Below, piece by piece: positions 45,522 to 55,112 of a stretch of DNA of 64,000 bases. Within the stretch, counting starts at the first letter, position 1; each line of letters starts with the position of its first letter. The stretch spans positions 1,984,001-2,048,000 of the forward strand of contig NZ_CP104302.1 in NCBI RefSeq assembly GCF_025215495.1, written 5' to 3'. The translations under genes and the position numbers were made by a program. The notes beneath the pieces are model-generated. The model ran no database searches. It saw nothing but the letters and a program-made list of their open reading frames with translations, and had not been told where the DNA came from. Source of the DNA: Mycolicibacterium brumae. Its GTDB lineage: Bacteria > Actinomycetota > Actinomycetes > Mycobacteriales > Mycobacteriaceae.

Positions 45522-46607
45522 TCAGTAGTCTGACTCGGCGGCCAGCACCTCGGCCAGCAGCGCGTCGGCCGGTGGGCGGCGCAGCCGGGAGCGGGCCAGC
45601 TCCCGGACCCTTTCCCGGTGGCCAGCCGGCTCGTCGACCGCGGCGCCGACGGCCACCGCGGCGCCCCGCCAATCCCGGCCCCAGGCGTCGGTCTCGGTGA
45701 GCGGACGCCGATCGGCGTCGGCCAGCGCGAACACCGACCGACCATCGGCCTCCAGCGCGCCGGCGCCCGCGACACCCGCCGCGCGCAACCGCACGCCGAT
45801 GCCCTCCGGGGTGTCCGGGCCGACCAGCTCCACCCGGACCACGGCCCGCGTGCCGTCCCCGTCGGCCTCGACCCGCCAGGCCACGGTGTCCTCGGCGGCG
45901 TCGAAGATCCCGGGCGGCACGGCCGACCAGGCGATCGACGCCACCCCGCCGGCGACCTCGCCGGCAGCCGCGCGCCCGCCGCCGAGGCCGGCGGCCAGGG
46001 CGTAGTCGGACCGGACGGCGGCCGGGCCGCCGCCCCGGACTTCGACGCCCTGCAGTTCCGCCAGCTCCCGGGCGCGAGCAACAACGGCCTGCACCCGCGG
46101 GTCGCCGCGCAGGGCGTGGGCGTCCAGCGCGGCGAGGTGCGGTTCGAGCAGCTCGTCGACCGCGTCGTCCAGCGCGTCGTCGTCGAAGAAGTCCTGCGCG
46201 TCGTCGGTCAGCGCCGCGATCTCGGCGGCCACCAGCGCCTGGTCCAGTTCCGCGATCCCGTCGCGGTGGCTGGCCGGCCACCAGCGGCGCAGCCAATGCC
46301 CGAACGCCAACCGCCGTAGGTGATCCAGCGCGCCGGGCAGCAGCTGCGCCGCGGGCGCCTCGACCGCGGCGCCGTCGTCGGAGACCGGCTCGGCCAGCGC
46401 GTCGGCCAACGCCCGGTGCCCGTCGACGCCGACCACCCGCCACAGCCAGTCCGCCCGCGCCGGGTCGGTGAACGCGATGTGCGGGCCGGTGTCGGCGTCG
46501 ACCGTCCAGGACAGCACCGCGCCGCTGACCTCCAGCACCGCCACCAGCGGCGCCGGCGCGGCCGGCTCACCGGCGCACCACACCCCGTGCCGCGCGATCA
46601 ACCTCAT
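45522..46607 (-). CDS. Uncharacterised protein, fourth gene of the CHAT cassette
   Basis: 361 residues, acidic. It begins MRLIARHGVWCAGEPAAPAP and shows a compact beta-rich start (VAVLEVSGAVLSWTVDAD), an Asp-rich helical middle (DDAQDFFDDDALDDAVDELL) and a C-terminal part of alternating strands. No catalytic motif, signal peptide or membrane segment. I recognise no family. The ATG overlaps the stop of the preceding gene (ATGA), so it is made together with the CHAT protein. As an acidic soluble protein with no enzyme signature it might be a regulator or a protease substrate, which is speculation. Confidence 0.75.
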   Translation of the reverse strand: MRLIARHGVWCAGEPAAPAPLVAVLEVSGAVLSWTVDADTGPHIAFTDPARADWLWRVVGVDGHRALADALAEPVSDDGAAVEAPAAQLLPGALDHLRRLAFGHWLRRWWPASHRDGIAELDQALVAAEIAALTDDAQDFFDDDALDDAVDELLEPHLAALDAHALRGDPRVQAVVARARELAELQGVEVRGGGPAAVRSDYALAAGLGGGRAAAGEVAGGVASIAWSAVPPGIFDAAEDTVAWRVEADGDGTRAVVRVELVGPDTPEGIGVRLRAAGVAGAGALEADGRSVFALADADRRPLTETDAWGRDWRGAAVAVGAAVDEPAGHRERVRELARSRLRRPPADALLAEVLAAESDY

Positions 46608-47926
46608 CCGGCCGCCCTCATCTCCAGCATCGACTTGATGCGCTGCCGGTGATCCAGGCTGACCGAACGGGCCACCCCCTGCAGCACGGCGCGGACGTCC
46701 TCGACGTCGCCGCACGGCTCCTGCCAGACGTCGCGGCCATGCAGCCGGGCCCACAGCCGGCTCAGGTACGGCCGGGTGAAGGCGGCCAGCTCCTCGACCA
46801 CCTGCTGTTGGCGGGGATGGATCGGCCCGCCGCCGGCCAGGTAGCGGCGCGCGTGCAGCACGTAGGCCTCGCGGCGCAGCCGGGCCTGGATCTGCCCGGC
46901 CAACCCGTATCGCGGTTCGGGGCCCTCGGACAGCGGCGACAGGCCTACCGAGACTTCGATTCCGGCGACCAGCGTCGCCTGGCGGTCCTCGCCGAGCAGA
47001 CCCCACGGCGCGCATGCGCGGTCCACCTCCTCGGCGCACAGCAGCGGCACGTCGGGCAGTTCATCGCGGTCCATCGCGCGACGCAGGGTGGCCCGCACCC
47101 GGTCGATGACCGGGCGGTCCAGCGGCCGGTCGCCGCCGGCGCCGGCGATGGTCGGCGGGCGCTGCGGTTCGGCCGAGCTGAGCCCCAGCGCGACGATCGA
47201 CCAGGGCAGCTGCCCGCCCGGCAGCCGTGCCCGGGCGCCCAGGTTGTACGGCGCGGGGTCTCCGATCAGCGCGTTCCATTGGCGCTGCCGCGTGGCCGCG
47301 GCGCGCCGCCCCTCGGCGGCGTCGAGGACGGTCGTCAATCCGGTCAGGAACGCCGCGCTGGGCGCGGCGTCCGGCCGGACGTCGTCCCAACTGGCCCGCA
47401 GTTGGTCGCCGAGTTCGGCCAGTACCCGCGGGTTCTCGACGTGGCGGGTGAGGGCCGCGCCGGTGGCGCGGTCCCGCCCGCTGTGGATCTCCCGCAACGT
47501 CTCCTCCGCCGAGCTGTCCGCGGTGGGGGCGCCGCGGGTCACGGCCAGCTCGAAGCAGACCGGAAAATACAGCTCCTGGGCATTGCCGTGGGTGATCCGC
47601 AACCTGCGGCGTTCCCGCTTGAGAACCTCGAACCACAGTGCCGCGGCGCGGATCCGGTCGGCCTGGCCGACGATCTCCGCTCGCATCGCCGACGCGACCT
47701 CGGCGTCCACGAACGGCCCCGAGAACTGCGGGTTCGACCGCAGTCTCAGCACCAGCGGGTCGATGACGCGTTTGACGGTGCGGCGCAGCGGGCCGCCGTC
47801 GGCGCCGCTGAGCACCTCGACACCGGGCCCGAGATCGCGCCACGCCCGGTCGATCACCGCCCGGCGCGGCTGCGTGGCCGCCGCGTCGGTGCTCATCAGC
47901 ACAGGATAGGAGGCGACGTGGTTCAT
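46604..47926 (-). CDS. Uncharacterised protein, third gene of the CHAT cassette
   Basis: 440 residues, mostly helical and Arg-rich. It opens MNHVASYPVLMSTDAAATQP, has a cluster RAAALWFEVLKRERRRLRIT and a C-terminal helical segment (RRYLAGGGPIHPRQQQVVEE; FTRPYLSRLWARLHGRDVW). No known motif, export signal or membrane span. I chose the ATG overlapping the CHAT gene stop (ATGA); a second ATG ten codons later is possible. Its strict coupling between the protease gene and the last gene argues for a stoichiometric complex. Confidence 0.75.
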   Translation of the reverse strand: MNHVASYPVLMSTDAAATQPRRAVIDRAWRDLGPGVEVLSGADGGPLRRTVKRVIDPLVLRLRSNPQFSGPFVDAEVASAMRAEIVGQADRIRAAALWFEVLKRERRRLRITHGNAQELYFPVCFELAVTRGAPTADSSAEETLREIHSGRDRATGAALTRHVENPRVLAELGDQLRASWDDVRPDAAPSAAFLTGLTTVLDAAEGRRAAATRQRQWNALIGDPAPYNLGARARLPGGQLPWSIVALGLSSAEPQRPPTIAGAGGDRPLDRPVIDRVRATLRRAMDRDELPDVPLLCAEEVDRACAPWGLLGEDRQATLVAGIEVSVGLSPLSEGPEPRYGLAGQIQARLRREAYVLHARRYLAGGGPIHPRQQQVVEELAAFTRPYLSRLWARLHGRDVWQEPCGDVEDVRAVLQGVARSVSLDHRQRIKSMLEMRAAG

Positions 47927-49119
47927 CGCGCGCCGCCGACCGCGAAGGTGGCCAGCGACGCCCAGTACAGCGGGCTGGCGGTGAGGTCGCCGTCGCGCCA
48001 CCGGCGCATCGCGGCGCGCTGCCATCGGTTCACCGCGCGCCCGGCGTGATCGGCGTCGTGCGCGTCGTCGACGCCGATGATGAGATCCGCCATCGGGTCG
48101 GCGTCCGGTGCGGGCCCGTATTGCCGGTGCCCGGCCGTCGTCGGCAGCGACCACAGCGTGGCGGTCACCAGTTCCGCGCCGCCGAGGATCATCGCCGCCA
48201 CCAACCCGCTGGCCTCGTCAAACCGGTAGTCGCCGCCGGAGGAACAGGCCAGCAGCGCCACTCGCGGTGGCGTCGGCGCCCGCGACGCCATCAGATCCAT
48301 CGCCGCGAACGGTTGCGGTTCGGCCAGGTGCAGCGCGGCCCGGTCCGCGCGCCCGTCGTCGCCGTCGGCGGCGGTGGCGTGCCCGACGTACAGCAGCCGG
48401 CTCGGGTCGCGGGCCAACTGCGCGAACAGCCAGCCGCGGTCGACGTCGGCGCGCCGGAACAACTCCACCGGGTCGCCGACCTCGGGCAGCGTCGCTGTGG
48501 CCCGGCCGGCGAAGTGCCGGGTCAGCGGCCCGTCCGGGTCGGGGCGGCCGAGCACCGAGCCGAGCGGGGAGTCCGGCCGCTGCCCGGGCACCTTCGGGTC
48601 GAGCAGCAGCAGCGCCGCGGCGTCCCGGCGGCGTGACCAGCCGGCGCCGGGACGCGCGGCGTGCGCGATATTGGCCGGCGTGGCGAGGTAGATGTCGCAG
48701 AGTTCCATCAGCCGGGCGCCGCTGTCGTCGGGGGCGGCCAGCAGCCCCCACGGGACCTGGGCCAGCCGCGTGCTCGGGGAGACGAACAGCGCCGCGCGCG
48801 GGGAGGACACCGTGTCGAGCAGCAACCGCCAGGCCTCGGGGTCGATCAGCTGCGCGCCGAGCCGCTCGGCGATCGCGGATTCGGTTGCGGGACGGGCGAA
48901 TCCGCCCCGGGTGAACGCGCGGTCCAGGGCGTGGCGCTGGTCTTCGGCGCCGACCGGTTCGGGCAGCGCGTCGGTGAGCTCCGCACGCGCGGAGTTGACC
49001 GCCTGCGGCGCCACCACCCAGACGACGGTCCGCGCCGGGTCGCCGACCACCCGCAGGCTGGCGTAGGTCGCCGCGCCGACGTCGGCGAAGCGCAGCACCA
49101 GGGTGTGGTTCACGGCCAT
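47923..49119 (-). CDS. CHAT-domain (caspase-like) protease
   Basis: 398 residues. The C-terminal two thirds are a CHAT domain of the caspase/HetF superfamily: SPSTRLAQVPWGLLAAPDD (the family's conserved P-W/F-x-x-L turn), the catalytic-His loop LLYVGHATAADG (H247), the catalytic-Cys loop VALLACSSGGDY (C292) and GLVAAMILGGAELVTATLWS. Both catalytic residues are in place, so peptidase activity is likely. The N-terminal 100 residues form a separate beta-rich region. The ATG lies inside the end of the TPR gene; a GTG three codons earlier is the alternative. CHAT proteases commonly pair with TPR sensors in suicide or signalling systems, and the gene upstream is TPR-like. Confidence 0.85.
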   Translation of the reverse strand: MAVNHTLVLRFADVGAATYASLRVVGDPARTVVWVVAPQAVNSARAELTDALPEPVGAEDQRHALDRAFTRGGFARPATESAIAERLGAQLIDPEAWRLLLDTVSSPRAALFVSPSTRLAQVPWGLLAAPDDSGARLMELCDIYLATPANIAHAARPGAGWSRRRDAAALLLLDPKVPGQRPDSPLGSVLGRPDPDGPLTRHFAGRATATLPEVGDPVELFRRADVDRGWLFAQLARDPSRLLYVGHATAADGDDGRADRAALHLAEPQPFAAMDLMASRAPTPPRVALLACSSGGDYRFDEASGLVAAMILGGAELVTATLWSLPTTAGHRQYGPAPDADPMADLIIGVDDAHDADHAGRAVNRWQRAAMRRWRDGDLTASPLYWASLATFAVGGAR

Positions 49120-50726
49120 GTCGCCCACGGGGCGTCACTCGCCGGGCCACCGCGGTCGTAGCGCTCGGCGGCCTGGGCGCGGTACCGGCTGATGATGGGT
49201 CCGCCGGTGGGGTCCATCACCAGCGGCGGCAGCGGACCGAGTCGGGTCAGCCCGGGTCCGCCCACCTCCCCCGTTCCGCCGGCCACCAGGGCGTAGTCCG
49301 CGACGCCTGCGGTGTCGACGTCTTCGATGGGGACCGCGGCGGTGGCCGCGCTGCTCCAGCCGACGGTTCCGTCGGCCGGGTATTCGGTGCTGAAACTGCC
49401 ACGCGCGCCGTGGTATTCGATCAACTCCGCGACCAGCGCGGTGTTGCCCCACTCCCAGGCCGCCGCGAACGCGCCGGCCAGGATGGGCGCGGACACGTGG
49501 CTGGCCCAGCGCATCCGGGCGTCCGCGTCAGCGATGGCGTGCCGCACCGAGTCGACGGCCAGCGCGGCGGGGGCTTTGAGGTCCACGGCCCGCTCCATCT
49601 TCGCGTCCAGACCCGCGGGGTCGGCCAGCGCGTCCGCGCGCCAGATGCTGCCGAGGTGGTCGTCGAGCCGGGCGTACTGCAGCCAGCTGTGCCGGGACCA
49701 GCCGTCGAGCAGCGCCCGGGCCTCCCCGACCCGCTCCCGCGCCGCGCCGAAGTCGCCGCGCATGATGTCAACCCAGCTGCGCTGCACCAGAATCCGGTGA
49801 ATGTGCAATGGCTTCTCGATCTCCCGCCAGTGCCGCTCGGCGTGCCCGAAGCGTTCCTCGGCGTCGTCGAGTTCCCCGATCGAGAGGCTGATCAGGCCGA
49901 AATACAACCAGCATCGGGACACGTCGTGGGCGCGCAGGTGTTCGGCGATGTCCGGGTACGCGCTGTGCGTGAGGGTCTGGGCCAGCCCGCGGTCCCCCGC
50001 CGACCATGCCGCCGTCGCGCGCTCCAACTGGGCCCGCGACGCCGCCAGGCGCCAGCCGCGCTGGCGGGCCCGGGCCTCGGCGCGCCGCAGCCACGGTTCC
50101 GCTTCGGTGAGCCGGCCGGTCTCGACGCAAAACCGGCCGTAGCCGAGGCCCGCCAGCACCAGCAGTTGGTCGTCGGCTTCGCCGCCGTCCCCGGCGCGCC
50201 CGATCGCGTCGAACACGCTGTCCCACAACGGAACCGAGCGGACGTGCAGGTCGTCGTCGCATAGCGCGGTCGCGCACAGGATCCGGGCGTGGGTGAGCAG
50301 ACGGCCGCGCTCCTCGGCGAGCTCCGGATCGGGCTCGACGTCGTCGTCGGCCAGGGCGCATAGCGCGGCGTCGGCGGTTTCGTGTTCGCCGTGCGCGGCG
50401 GCCAGGCCGATCCGCAGGAATCGCGCGCGCCGTGCGTACCGGCGGCGCATCCGGTCCACCTCGGCCGGCGCCATGGTCACCGGCCGGCTCGGCGCGACGT
50501 AGGCCGCCAGGCAGTCGTCGATGCGGCGCAGGCATTCGGTGACGCCGTCGTAGGCGGTGCGGACCAGATAGAGCTCACCGAGCTGGGCGAACACCTCCAG
50601 CGCCCAGTCGTCGCGGTCGGCCGTCTCGATCGCGGGCAGCAGCGACAACAGCAAGTCCTTGGCGGCGCCTTCGTCGGCGGCCCGGGCCAGCCGTCGCGCG
50701 CGCTCCAAATCCGCCACGATCGCCAC
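49110..50726 (-). CDS. TPR-like helical repeat protein, first gene of the CHAT cassette
   Basis: 538 residues of nearly pure alpha-helical repeats (EVFAQLGELYLVRTAYDGVT; FCVETGRLTEAEPWLRRAEA; LISLSIGELDDAEERFGHAE), as in MalT-type or TPR sensor proteins, ending in a less repetitive C-terminal domain (about 430-538). No DNA-binding or ATPase motif. It begins with GTG exactly at the predicted transcription start. The stop overlaps the CHAT gene start, which suggests a sensor/scaffold that presents or controls the protease (inference from the family). Confidence 0.8.
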   Translation of the reverse strand: MAIVADLERARRLARAADEGAAKDLLLSLLPAIETADRDDWALEVFAQLGELYLVRTAYDGVTECLRRIDDCLAAYVAPSRPVTMAPAEVDRMRRRYARRARFLRIGLAAAHGEHETADAALCALADDDVEPDPELAEERGRLLTHARILCATALCDDDLHVRSVPLWDSVFDAIGRAGDGGEADDQLLVLAGLGYGRFCVETGRLTEAEPWLRRAEARARQRGWRLAASRAQLERATAAWSAGDRGLAQTLTHSAYPDIAEHLRAHDVSRCWLYFGLISLSIGELDDAEERFGHAERHWREIEKPLHIHRILVQRSWVDIMRGDFGAARERVGEARALLDGWSRHSWLQYARLDDHLGSIWRADALADPAGLDAKMERAVDLKAPAALAVDSVRHAIADADARMRWASHVSAPILAGAFAAAWEWGNTALVAELIEYHGARGSFSTEYPADGTVGWSSAATAAVPIEDVDTAGVADYALVAGGTGEVGGPGLTRLGPLPPLVMDPTGGPIISRYRAQAAERYDRGGPASDAPWATWP

Positions 50727-50733
50727 CTAAGTG

Positions 50734-50739
50734 ATCATA
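50734..50739 (-). promoter_or_regulatory. -10 element giving a leaderless mRNA for the CHAT cassette
   Basis: Minus-strand TATGAT, a near-consensus -10, is followed by seven bases (CACTTAG) and then the GTG start. Transcription should begin at or next to the GTG, leaving no 5' leader and no Shine-Dalgarno, a common arrangement in mycobacteria. The -35 would lie within the adjacent hairpin. Confidence 0.65.
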
Positions 50740-50740
50740 G

Positions 50741-50775
50741 GAAGCGGCGGACGCGCGTGGCGCGTCCGCCGCTTC
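50741..50775 (-). terminator. Strong hairpin between the lipoprotein gene and the CHAT cassette
   Basis: A perfect 15-bp stem (GAAGCGGCGGACGCG paired with CGCGTCCGCCGCTTC) around a 5-nt loop, 8 nt after the lipoprotein stop. No U-tract follows, as is usual for GC-rich actinobacterial terminators. It insulates the CHAT cassette from the gene upstream and overlaps the position of its -35 element. Confidence 0.75.
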
Positions 50776-50783
50776 GGGCCGGA

Positions 50784-51266
50784 TCAGCTGCAGCTCACCG
50801 TGACGGTGAACGGCTTGTTGATCTGTCCGTCCATCGGGTTGCTGAGATTCGCCCCGACCGCGTCACCGGTGATGGTGTAGGTGTCGCCGTCGACGGACAC
50901 CTCCGCCGAGCCGACCTTCACACCCATCGTGTCGCTGACCGACAGCGCGTTGCCGTCGACGAACATGCCCAGGGATTCCACCTTGGGGGTGGCCTCGTCG
51001 GTCATCACGATGCCGAGGCCCTGCTGGCCGCCGATGGCCGCGCTGCCGACGGTGATCTTGCCGCCCTGCTTGACGCAGCTCACCGAGTTCAGATCCAGGC
51101 CGGGCAGGTCCTTGCCGTCGACCTTCACCGCGGTGCCGGAGCCAGTGCTGACGCTCTGCTGCGCGGCCGGCGCCGGGGTCGGCGCGGAGTCCTTCTCGCT
51201 CGAGCAGCCGACCACGACGAGGGCGGTGGCGAGCAGTCCGGTCGCGCCTGCGATAACTCGGTTCAT
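50784..51266 (-). CDS. LpqH-like 19-kDa-family lipoprotein
   Basis: 160 residues. Signal peptide with lipobox VVVGC (Cys21), then a Ser/Pro/Ala-rich spacer (SSEKDSAPTPAPAAQQ) and a beta-rich domain with two cysteines (SVSCVKQGG and the C-terminal VTVSCS), as in LpqH. Fragments such as GIVMTDEATPKVESLG and GDTYTITGDAVGANLSNPMD follow the family. Surface-exposed, often a TLR2 ligand in pathogens. GGAAGG precedes the ATG. A TTGACT -35-like element lies about 40 nt upstream. Confidence 0.85.
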   Translation of the reverse strand: MNRVIAGATGLLATALVVVGCSSEKDSAPTPAPAAQQSVSTGSGTAVKVDGKDLPGLDLNSVSCVKQGGKITVGSAAIGGQQGLGIVMTDEATPKVESLGMFVDGNALSVSDTMGVKVGSAEVSVDGDTYTITGDAVGANLSNPMDGQINKPFTVTVSCS

Positions 51267-51379
51267 CGATCTTCCTTCCGTTGTGCGTCGCCGGGTTGGC
51301 GTCGTCATGCGCAGAGTCAATCCGGTTCGATCCGCTACCGATCCCAATAAATCTCCGTCGCCGCACGTACCGTGGGGTC

Positions 51380-51730
51380 ATGCCCATCGATGACGGATCG
51401 CCCGCCGACGCCCCGGAGACATTCATCGACCCGGACGACGCGGCGGCCGAGCCGGTTGAGCCGGTGATCGAGGCGACGGTCGTGTTGGCGCCTGTCGAAA
51501 CCGGGGCGCCGACAACGGAATCGGGCTACACCGCCGCGGGTGTGCCGACCTTCGAGATGGTGCGGGAGAAGATCGAGACCCGGTTCGGCACGTCCATCGG
51601 GTCCACCGAGCTGGCCTCGGAGACGCCCGAGGGCCGCCGCGTCGAGGAACAGTTCGAGGCCCGCCGGCAGGCCGCCGCCGACAAGCTGGCGCAGATCCGG
51701 GAGTCGATGAAGGCCGACGGCCAGGACTGA
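51380..51730 (+). CDS. Small acidic protein of unknown function
   Basis: 116 residues. An acidic, probably disordered N-terminus (DDGSPADAPETFIDPDDAAA) is followed by a charged helical C-terminus (FEMVREKIETRFGTSIGSTE; RRVEEQFEARRQAAADKLAQ). No family recognised. A TACCGT element ends six bases before the ATG, again suggesting a leaderless start. Divergent from the lipoprotein gene and 57 nt before lysX on the same strand. Confidence 0.65.
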   Translation: MPIDDGSPADAPETFIDPDDAAAEPVEPVIEATVVLAPVETGAPTTESGYTAAGVPTFEMVREKIETRFGTSIGSTELASETPEGRRVEEQFEARRQAAADKLAQIRESMKADGQD

Positions 51731-51773
51731 CGGTCCGGGGCGCGCCTGCGACGCGGCTCTCAGCGGGGCGGCA

Positions 51774-51779
51774 TATCCT
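51774..51779 (+). promoter_or_regulatory. lysX: Putative -10 element for lysX
   Basis: TATCCT is followed by eight bases and the lysX ATG, with no Shine-Dalgarno in between. Transcription would start at or just before the ATG (leaderless). No convincing -35. Confidence 0.45.
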
Positions 51780-51787
51780 CGCTGCTC

Positions 51788-54700
51788 ATGAAGTCCACCA
51801 GCCCCCCGCTGCCGGCCGTCCGCACCGGGGGCAGGTTCACCTGGGTGCCGACCGCCGTGGGCACGTTCATCGGCGTCATCGCGACGCTGTCGCTGATCGC
51901 GAGTGTGTCCCCGACGTTCCGGTCGCTGATCCACACGCCGCGGGAGTTCGTCAACGACTACCTGTTCAACTTCCCCGACACCAGCTTCGCCTGGGCGTTC
52001 GTGCTGGCCTTGCTGGCCGCCGCGCTGGGCGCCCGGAAGCGGATCGCCTGGTGGATCGCGATGCTGTACCTGGCCGCGTCGATCGCGCTGAACATCGCCG
52101 GGCTGCGGGATCCGCGGGTCACCGCCGCCGGCGAGGTCGGCGAGCTGATCGGCCTGGTCACCCATATCGTCGCGCTGGTTCTCGTCGGCCTGTCCTACCG
52201 GCAGTTCTGGGCCCGGGTGCGCCGCGGCGCGCTGTTCAAGGCGGCCGCCACCTTGGGCGCCGGGATGCTGGTGGGCATCGGTGTCGGGTGGGCGCTGGTG
52301 GAGTTGTTCCCCGGCAGCCTGGCGCCCTCGGACCGGTTGCCATACGTGGTCAACCGGGTGGTGGCGTTCGCCGGCTTCGGCGCCGAGACGTTCACCGGCC
52401 ACACCCACGTCTGGGTGAACGCGCTGCTCGGCCTGTTCGGCGCGCTGGCGCTGATGGCCGCGGCGATCGTGCTGTTCCAGTCCCAGCGCGCCGACAACGC
52501 GCTGACCGGCTCCGACGAGGCCGCCATCCGCGGCCTGCTCGACGAGTACGGACGCAACGATTCGCTGGGCTACTTCGCCACCCGGCGGGACAAGTCGGTG
52601 ATCTTCGCGCCGAACGGCCGCGCCGCCATCACCTACCGGGTCGAGGTCGGCGTCTGCCTGGCCAGCGGGGATCCGATCGGCGACCCGCGGGCGTGGCCGG
52701 CCGCGGTCGGCGCGTGGACGCAACTGTGCGAGACCTACGGCTGGGCGCCCGGGGTGATGGGCGCCAGCGCCGCCGGCGCCCGGGCCTACGCCGGGGGCGG
52801 GCTCAACGCGATGGTGCTGGGCGACGAGGCGGTCATCCATCCGGATCGGTTCGGACTGTCCGGACCGGACATGAAACCGGTGCGCCAGGCCGTCACGCGG
52901 GCCCGCCGCGCCGGGCTGAGCGTGCGGATCCGTCGGCACCGGGACCTGAGTTCGGCCGAGATGGCCGCGGTCATCGCGCACGCGGACGCCTGGCGGGACA
53001 CCGAAACCGAGCGCGGTTTCTCGATGGCGTTGGGCCGGCTCGGCGACCCGGGAGACGGGGACTGCCTGCTGGTGGAGGCGGTCCGCGCCGACGCGGAGGT
53101 GGTGGCGATGCTGTCGCTGGTGCCGTGGGGCCCCAACGGGGTGTCGCTGGACCTGATGCGCCGCTCCCGGCAATCCCCCAACGGCACCATCGAGCTGATG
53201 GTCAGCGAACTGGCGCTGCGCGGCGGGGAACTCGGGATCGCCCGGATCTCACTGAACTTCGCGATGTTCCGGTCGGCGTTCGAGCAGGGCGCCCAGTTCG
53301 GCGCCGGTCCGGTCGCGCGGCTGTGGCGCAAACTGCTGGTGTTCTTCTCCCGCTGGTGGCAGCTGGAGACGCTGTACCGATCCAATATGAAGTACCTCCC
53401 GGAATGGGTGCCGCGCTATGCCTGCTACGCCGACGCCCGGCTGATCCCGCGGGTCGGGGTGGCCTCGGTGATCGCCGAGGGGTTCCTGGTGTTGCCGCTG
53501 AGCCGCCGCGGTCAGCCGCACACCGGCCAGCATCCGTCGGCCCCGGACGAGCCGCGGGAACTCGCGTCGGCGCCGGCGGACGCGGAGCCCACCCCCGAAC
53601 GGCTGCCCGAACAGGTCCGGGTCCGGATGGCGAAGCTGACGGCGCTACAGAACGCCGGGGTGGACGCCTACCCGGTCGGGCGGGCGCCCACCCACACCGT
53701 CGCCGACGCCGCGGCGGCCGACGAGGGCGCCGTGGTGCGGGTGGCCGGGCGGATCCTGCGGGTCCGCGACTACGGCGGGGTGCTGTTCGCCGACCTGCGG
53801 GACTGGTCCGGTGAGGTTCAGCTGCTCCTGGAAGAACCCGCCGGCGCCGAGGCGTTCACCGCGGCCATCGACCTCGGCGACCTGGTCGAAGTCACCGGAA
53901 CCGTCGGCCGCAGCCGGACCGGCACCCGGTCGGTGCTGGTCACCCAGTGGCGGTTGATCGGCAAATGCCTGCGCCCGCTGCCCGACAAGTGGAAGGGCCT
54001 GGCCGATCCGGAGGCCCGGGTGCGGGCCCGCTACCTGGACCTGGCGGTCAATCCGGAGGCCCGCGATCTGGTGCGGGCCCGCAGCCAGATCCTGCACGCG
54101 ATCCGCTCCACCCTGGTCGGGCACGGGTTCCTCGAGGTGGAGACGCCGATCCTGCAGCAGATCCACGGCGGCGCCAATGCTCGGCCGTTCCGCACCCACA
54201 TCAACGCCTACGACCTCGATCTCTACCTGCGCATCGCCCCGGAGCTGTACCTGAAGCGGCTGTGCGTGGGCGGGGTGGAGCGGGTCTTCGAACTGGGCCG
54301 GGCGTTCCGCAACGAGGGCGTCGATTTCAGCCACAACCCGGAGTTCACCCTGTTGGAGGCCTATCAGGCGCACGCGGACTACCTGAGTTGGATCGACGGG
54401 GCGCGGGAGCTGATTCAGAACGCGGCGATCGCCGCCAACGGCAGCGCGACGGTGTGGCGTACCGGCCCCGACGGGACTTTGGCAGCCGTCGACATCTCCG
54501 GGCAGTGGCCGGTCATCACCGTGCACGACGCGGTTTCGGCGGCACTCGGCGAGCAGATCGACGCGGACACGCCGCTGGCGACGCTGCGCAAACTCAGCGA
54601 CACCGCCGGCATCGGCTACCGGCCCGGCTGGGACGCCGGGGCGGTGGTGCTGGAACTCTACGAGCACCTGGTGGAGGACCGCACCGAGGAGCCGACCTTC

Positions 54701-55045
54701 TACATCGACTTCCCGGCGTCGGTGTCGCCGTTGACCCGGCCTCATCGCAGCCGGCCCGGGCTGGCCGAACGCTGGGACCTGGTGGCGTGGGGCGTCGAGC
54801 TGGGCACCGCCTACAGCGAGCTGACCGATCCGGTGCTGCAACGACGACGGCTGCGCGCCCAATCGCTACTCGCCGCCGGCGGCGACCCGGAGGCGATGGA
54901 ACTCGACGAGGACTTCCTGACGGCGCTGGAGTACGCGATGCCGCCGACCGGCGGGCTGGGGATGGGCGTGGACCGGGTGGTGATGCTGATCACCGGGCGC
55001 AGCATCCGGGAGACGCTGCCGTTCCCGCTGGCCAAGCCGCACTGA
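51788..55045 (+). CDS. lysX: LysX: fused lysylphosphatidylglycerol synthase and lysyl-tRNA synthetase
   Basis: 1085 residues. N-terminal MprF-like membrane domain (about 20-230, six or so helices such as [16 protein letters not shown]), a GNAT-type DUF2156 lysyl-transfer domain (about 250-560, [17 protein letters not shown]), an OB fold (about 610-740) and a class II LysRS core with motif 2 [20 protein letters not shown] and motif 3 [12 protein letters not shown]. In M. tuberculosis LysX charges tRNA-Lys and transfers lysine to phosphatidylglycerol, giving resistance to cationic peptides. Somewhat shorter than the 1172-residue Rv1640c protein, mostly at the N-terminus. Confidence 0.95.
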   Translation: MKSTSPPLPAVRTGGRFTWVPTAVGTFIGVIATLSLIASVSPTFRSLIHTPREFVNDYLFNFPDTSFAWAFVLALLAAALGARKRIAWWIAMLYLAASIALNIAGLRDPRVTAAGEVGELIGLVTHIVALVLVGLSYRQFWARVRRGALFKAAATLGAGMLVGIGVGWALVELFPGSLAPSDRLPYVVNRVVAFAGFGAETFTGHTHVWVNALLGLFGALALMAAAIVLFQSQRADNALTGSDEAAIRGLLDEYGRNDSLGYFATRRDKSVIFAPNGRAAITYRVEVGVCLASGDPIGDPRAWPAAVGAWTQLCETYGWAPGVMGASAAGARAYAGGGLNAMVLGDEAVIHPDRFGLSGPDMKPVRQAVTRARRAGLSVRIRRHRDLSSAEMAAVIAHADAWRDTETERGFSMALGRLGDPGDGDCLLVEAVRADAEVVAMLSLVPWGPNGVSLDLMRRSRQSPNGTIELMVSELALRGGELGIARISLNFAMFRSAFEQGAQFGAGPVARLWRKLLVFFSRWWQLETLYRSNMKYLPEWVPRYACYADARLIPRVGVASVIAEGFLVLPLSRRGQPHTGQHPSAPDEPRELASAPADAEPTPERLPEQVRVRMAKLTALQNAGVDAYPVGRAPTHTVADAAAADEGAVVRVAGRILRVRDYGGVLFADLRDWSGEVQLLLEEPAGAEAFTAAIDLGDLVEVTGTVGRSRTGTRSVLVTQWRLIGKCLRPLPDKWKGLADPEARVRARYLDLAVNPEARDLVRARSQILHAIRSTLVGHGFLEVETPILQQIHGGANARPFRTHINAYDLDLYLRIAPELYLKRLCVGGVERVFELGRAFRNEGVDFSHNPEFTLLEAYQAHADYLSWIDGARELIQNAAIAANGSATVWRTGPDGTLAAVDISGQWPVITVHDAVSAALGEQIDADTPLATLRKLSDTAGIGYRPGWDAGAVVLELYEHLVEDRTEEPTFYIDFPASVSPLTRPHRSRPGLAERWDLVAWGVELGTAYSELTDPVLQRRRLRAQSLLAAGGDPEAMELDEDFLTALEYAMPPTGGLGMGVDRVVMLITGRSIRETLPFPLAKPH

Positions 55046-55112
55046 CCGGGGGCTCCGGTGAGGCACAGCGGCCTCGCAGTGAGCGCCAAGCTTGGCCGGT
55101 CACCATTGCGTC

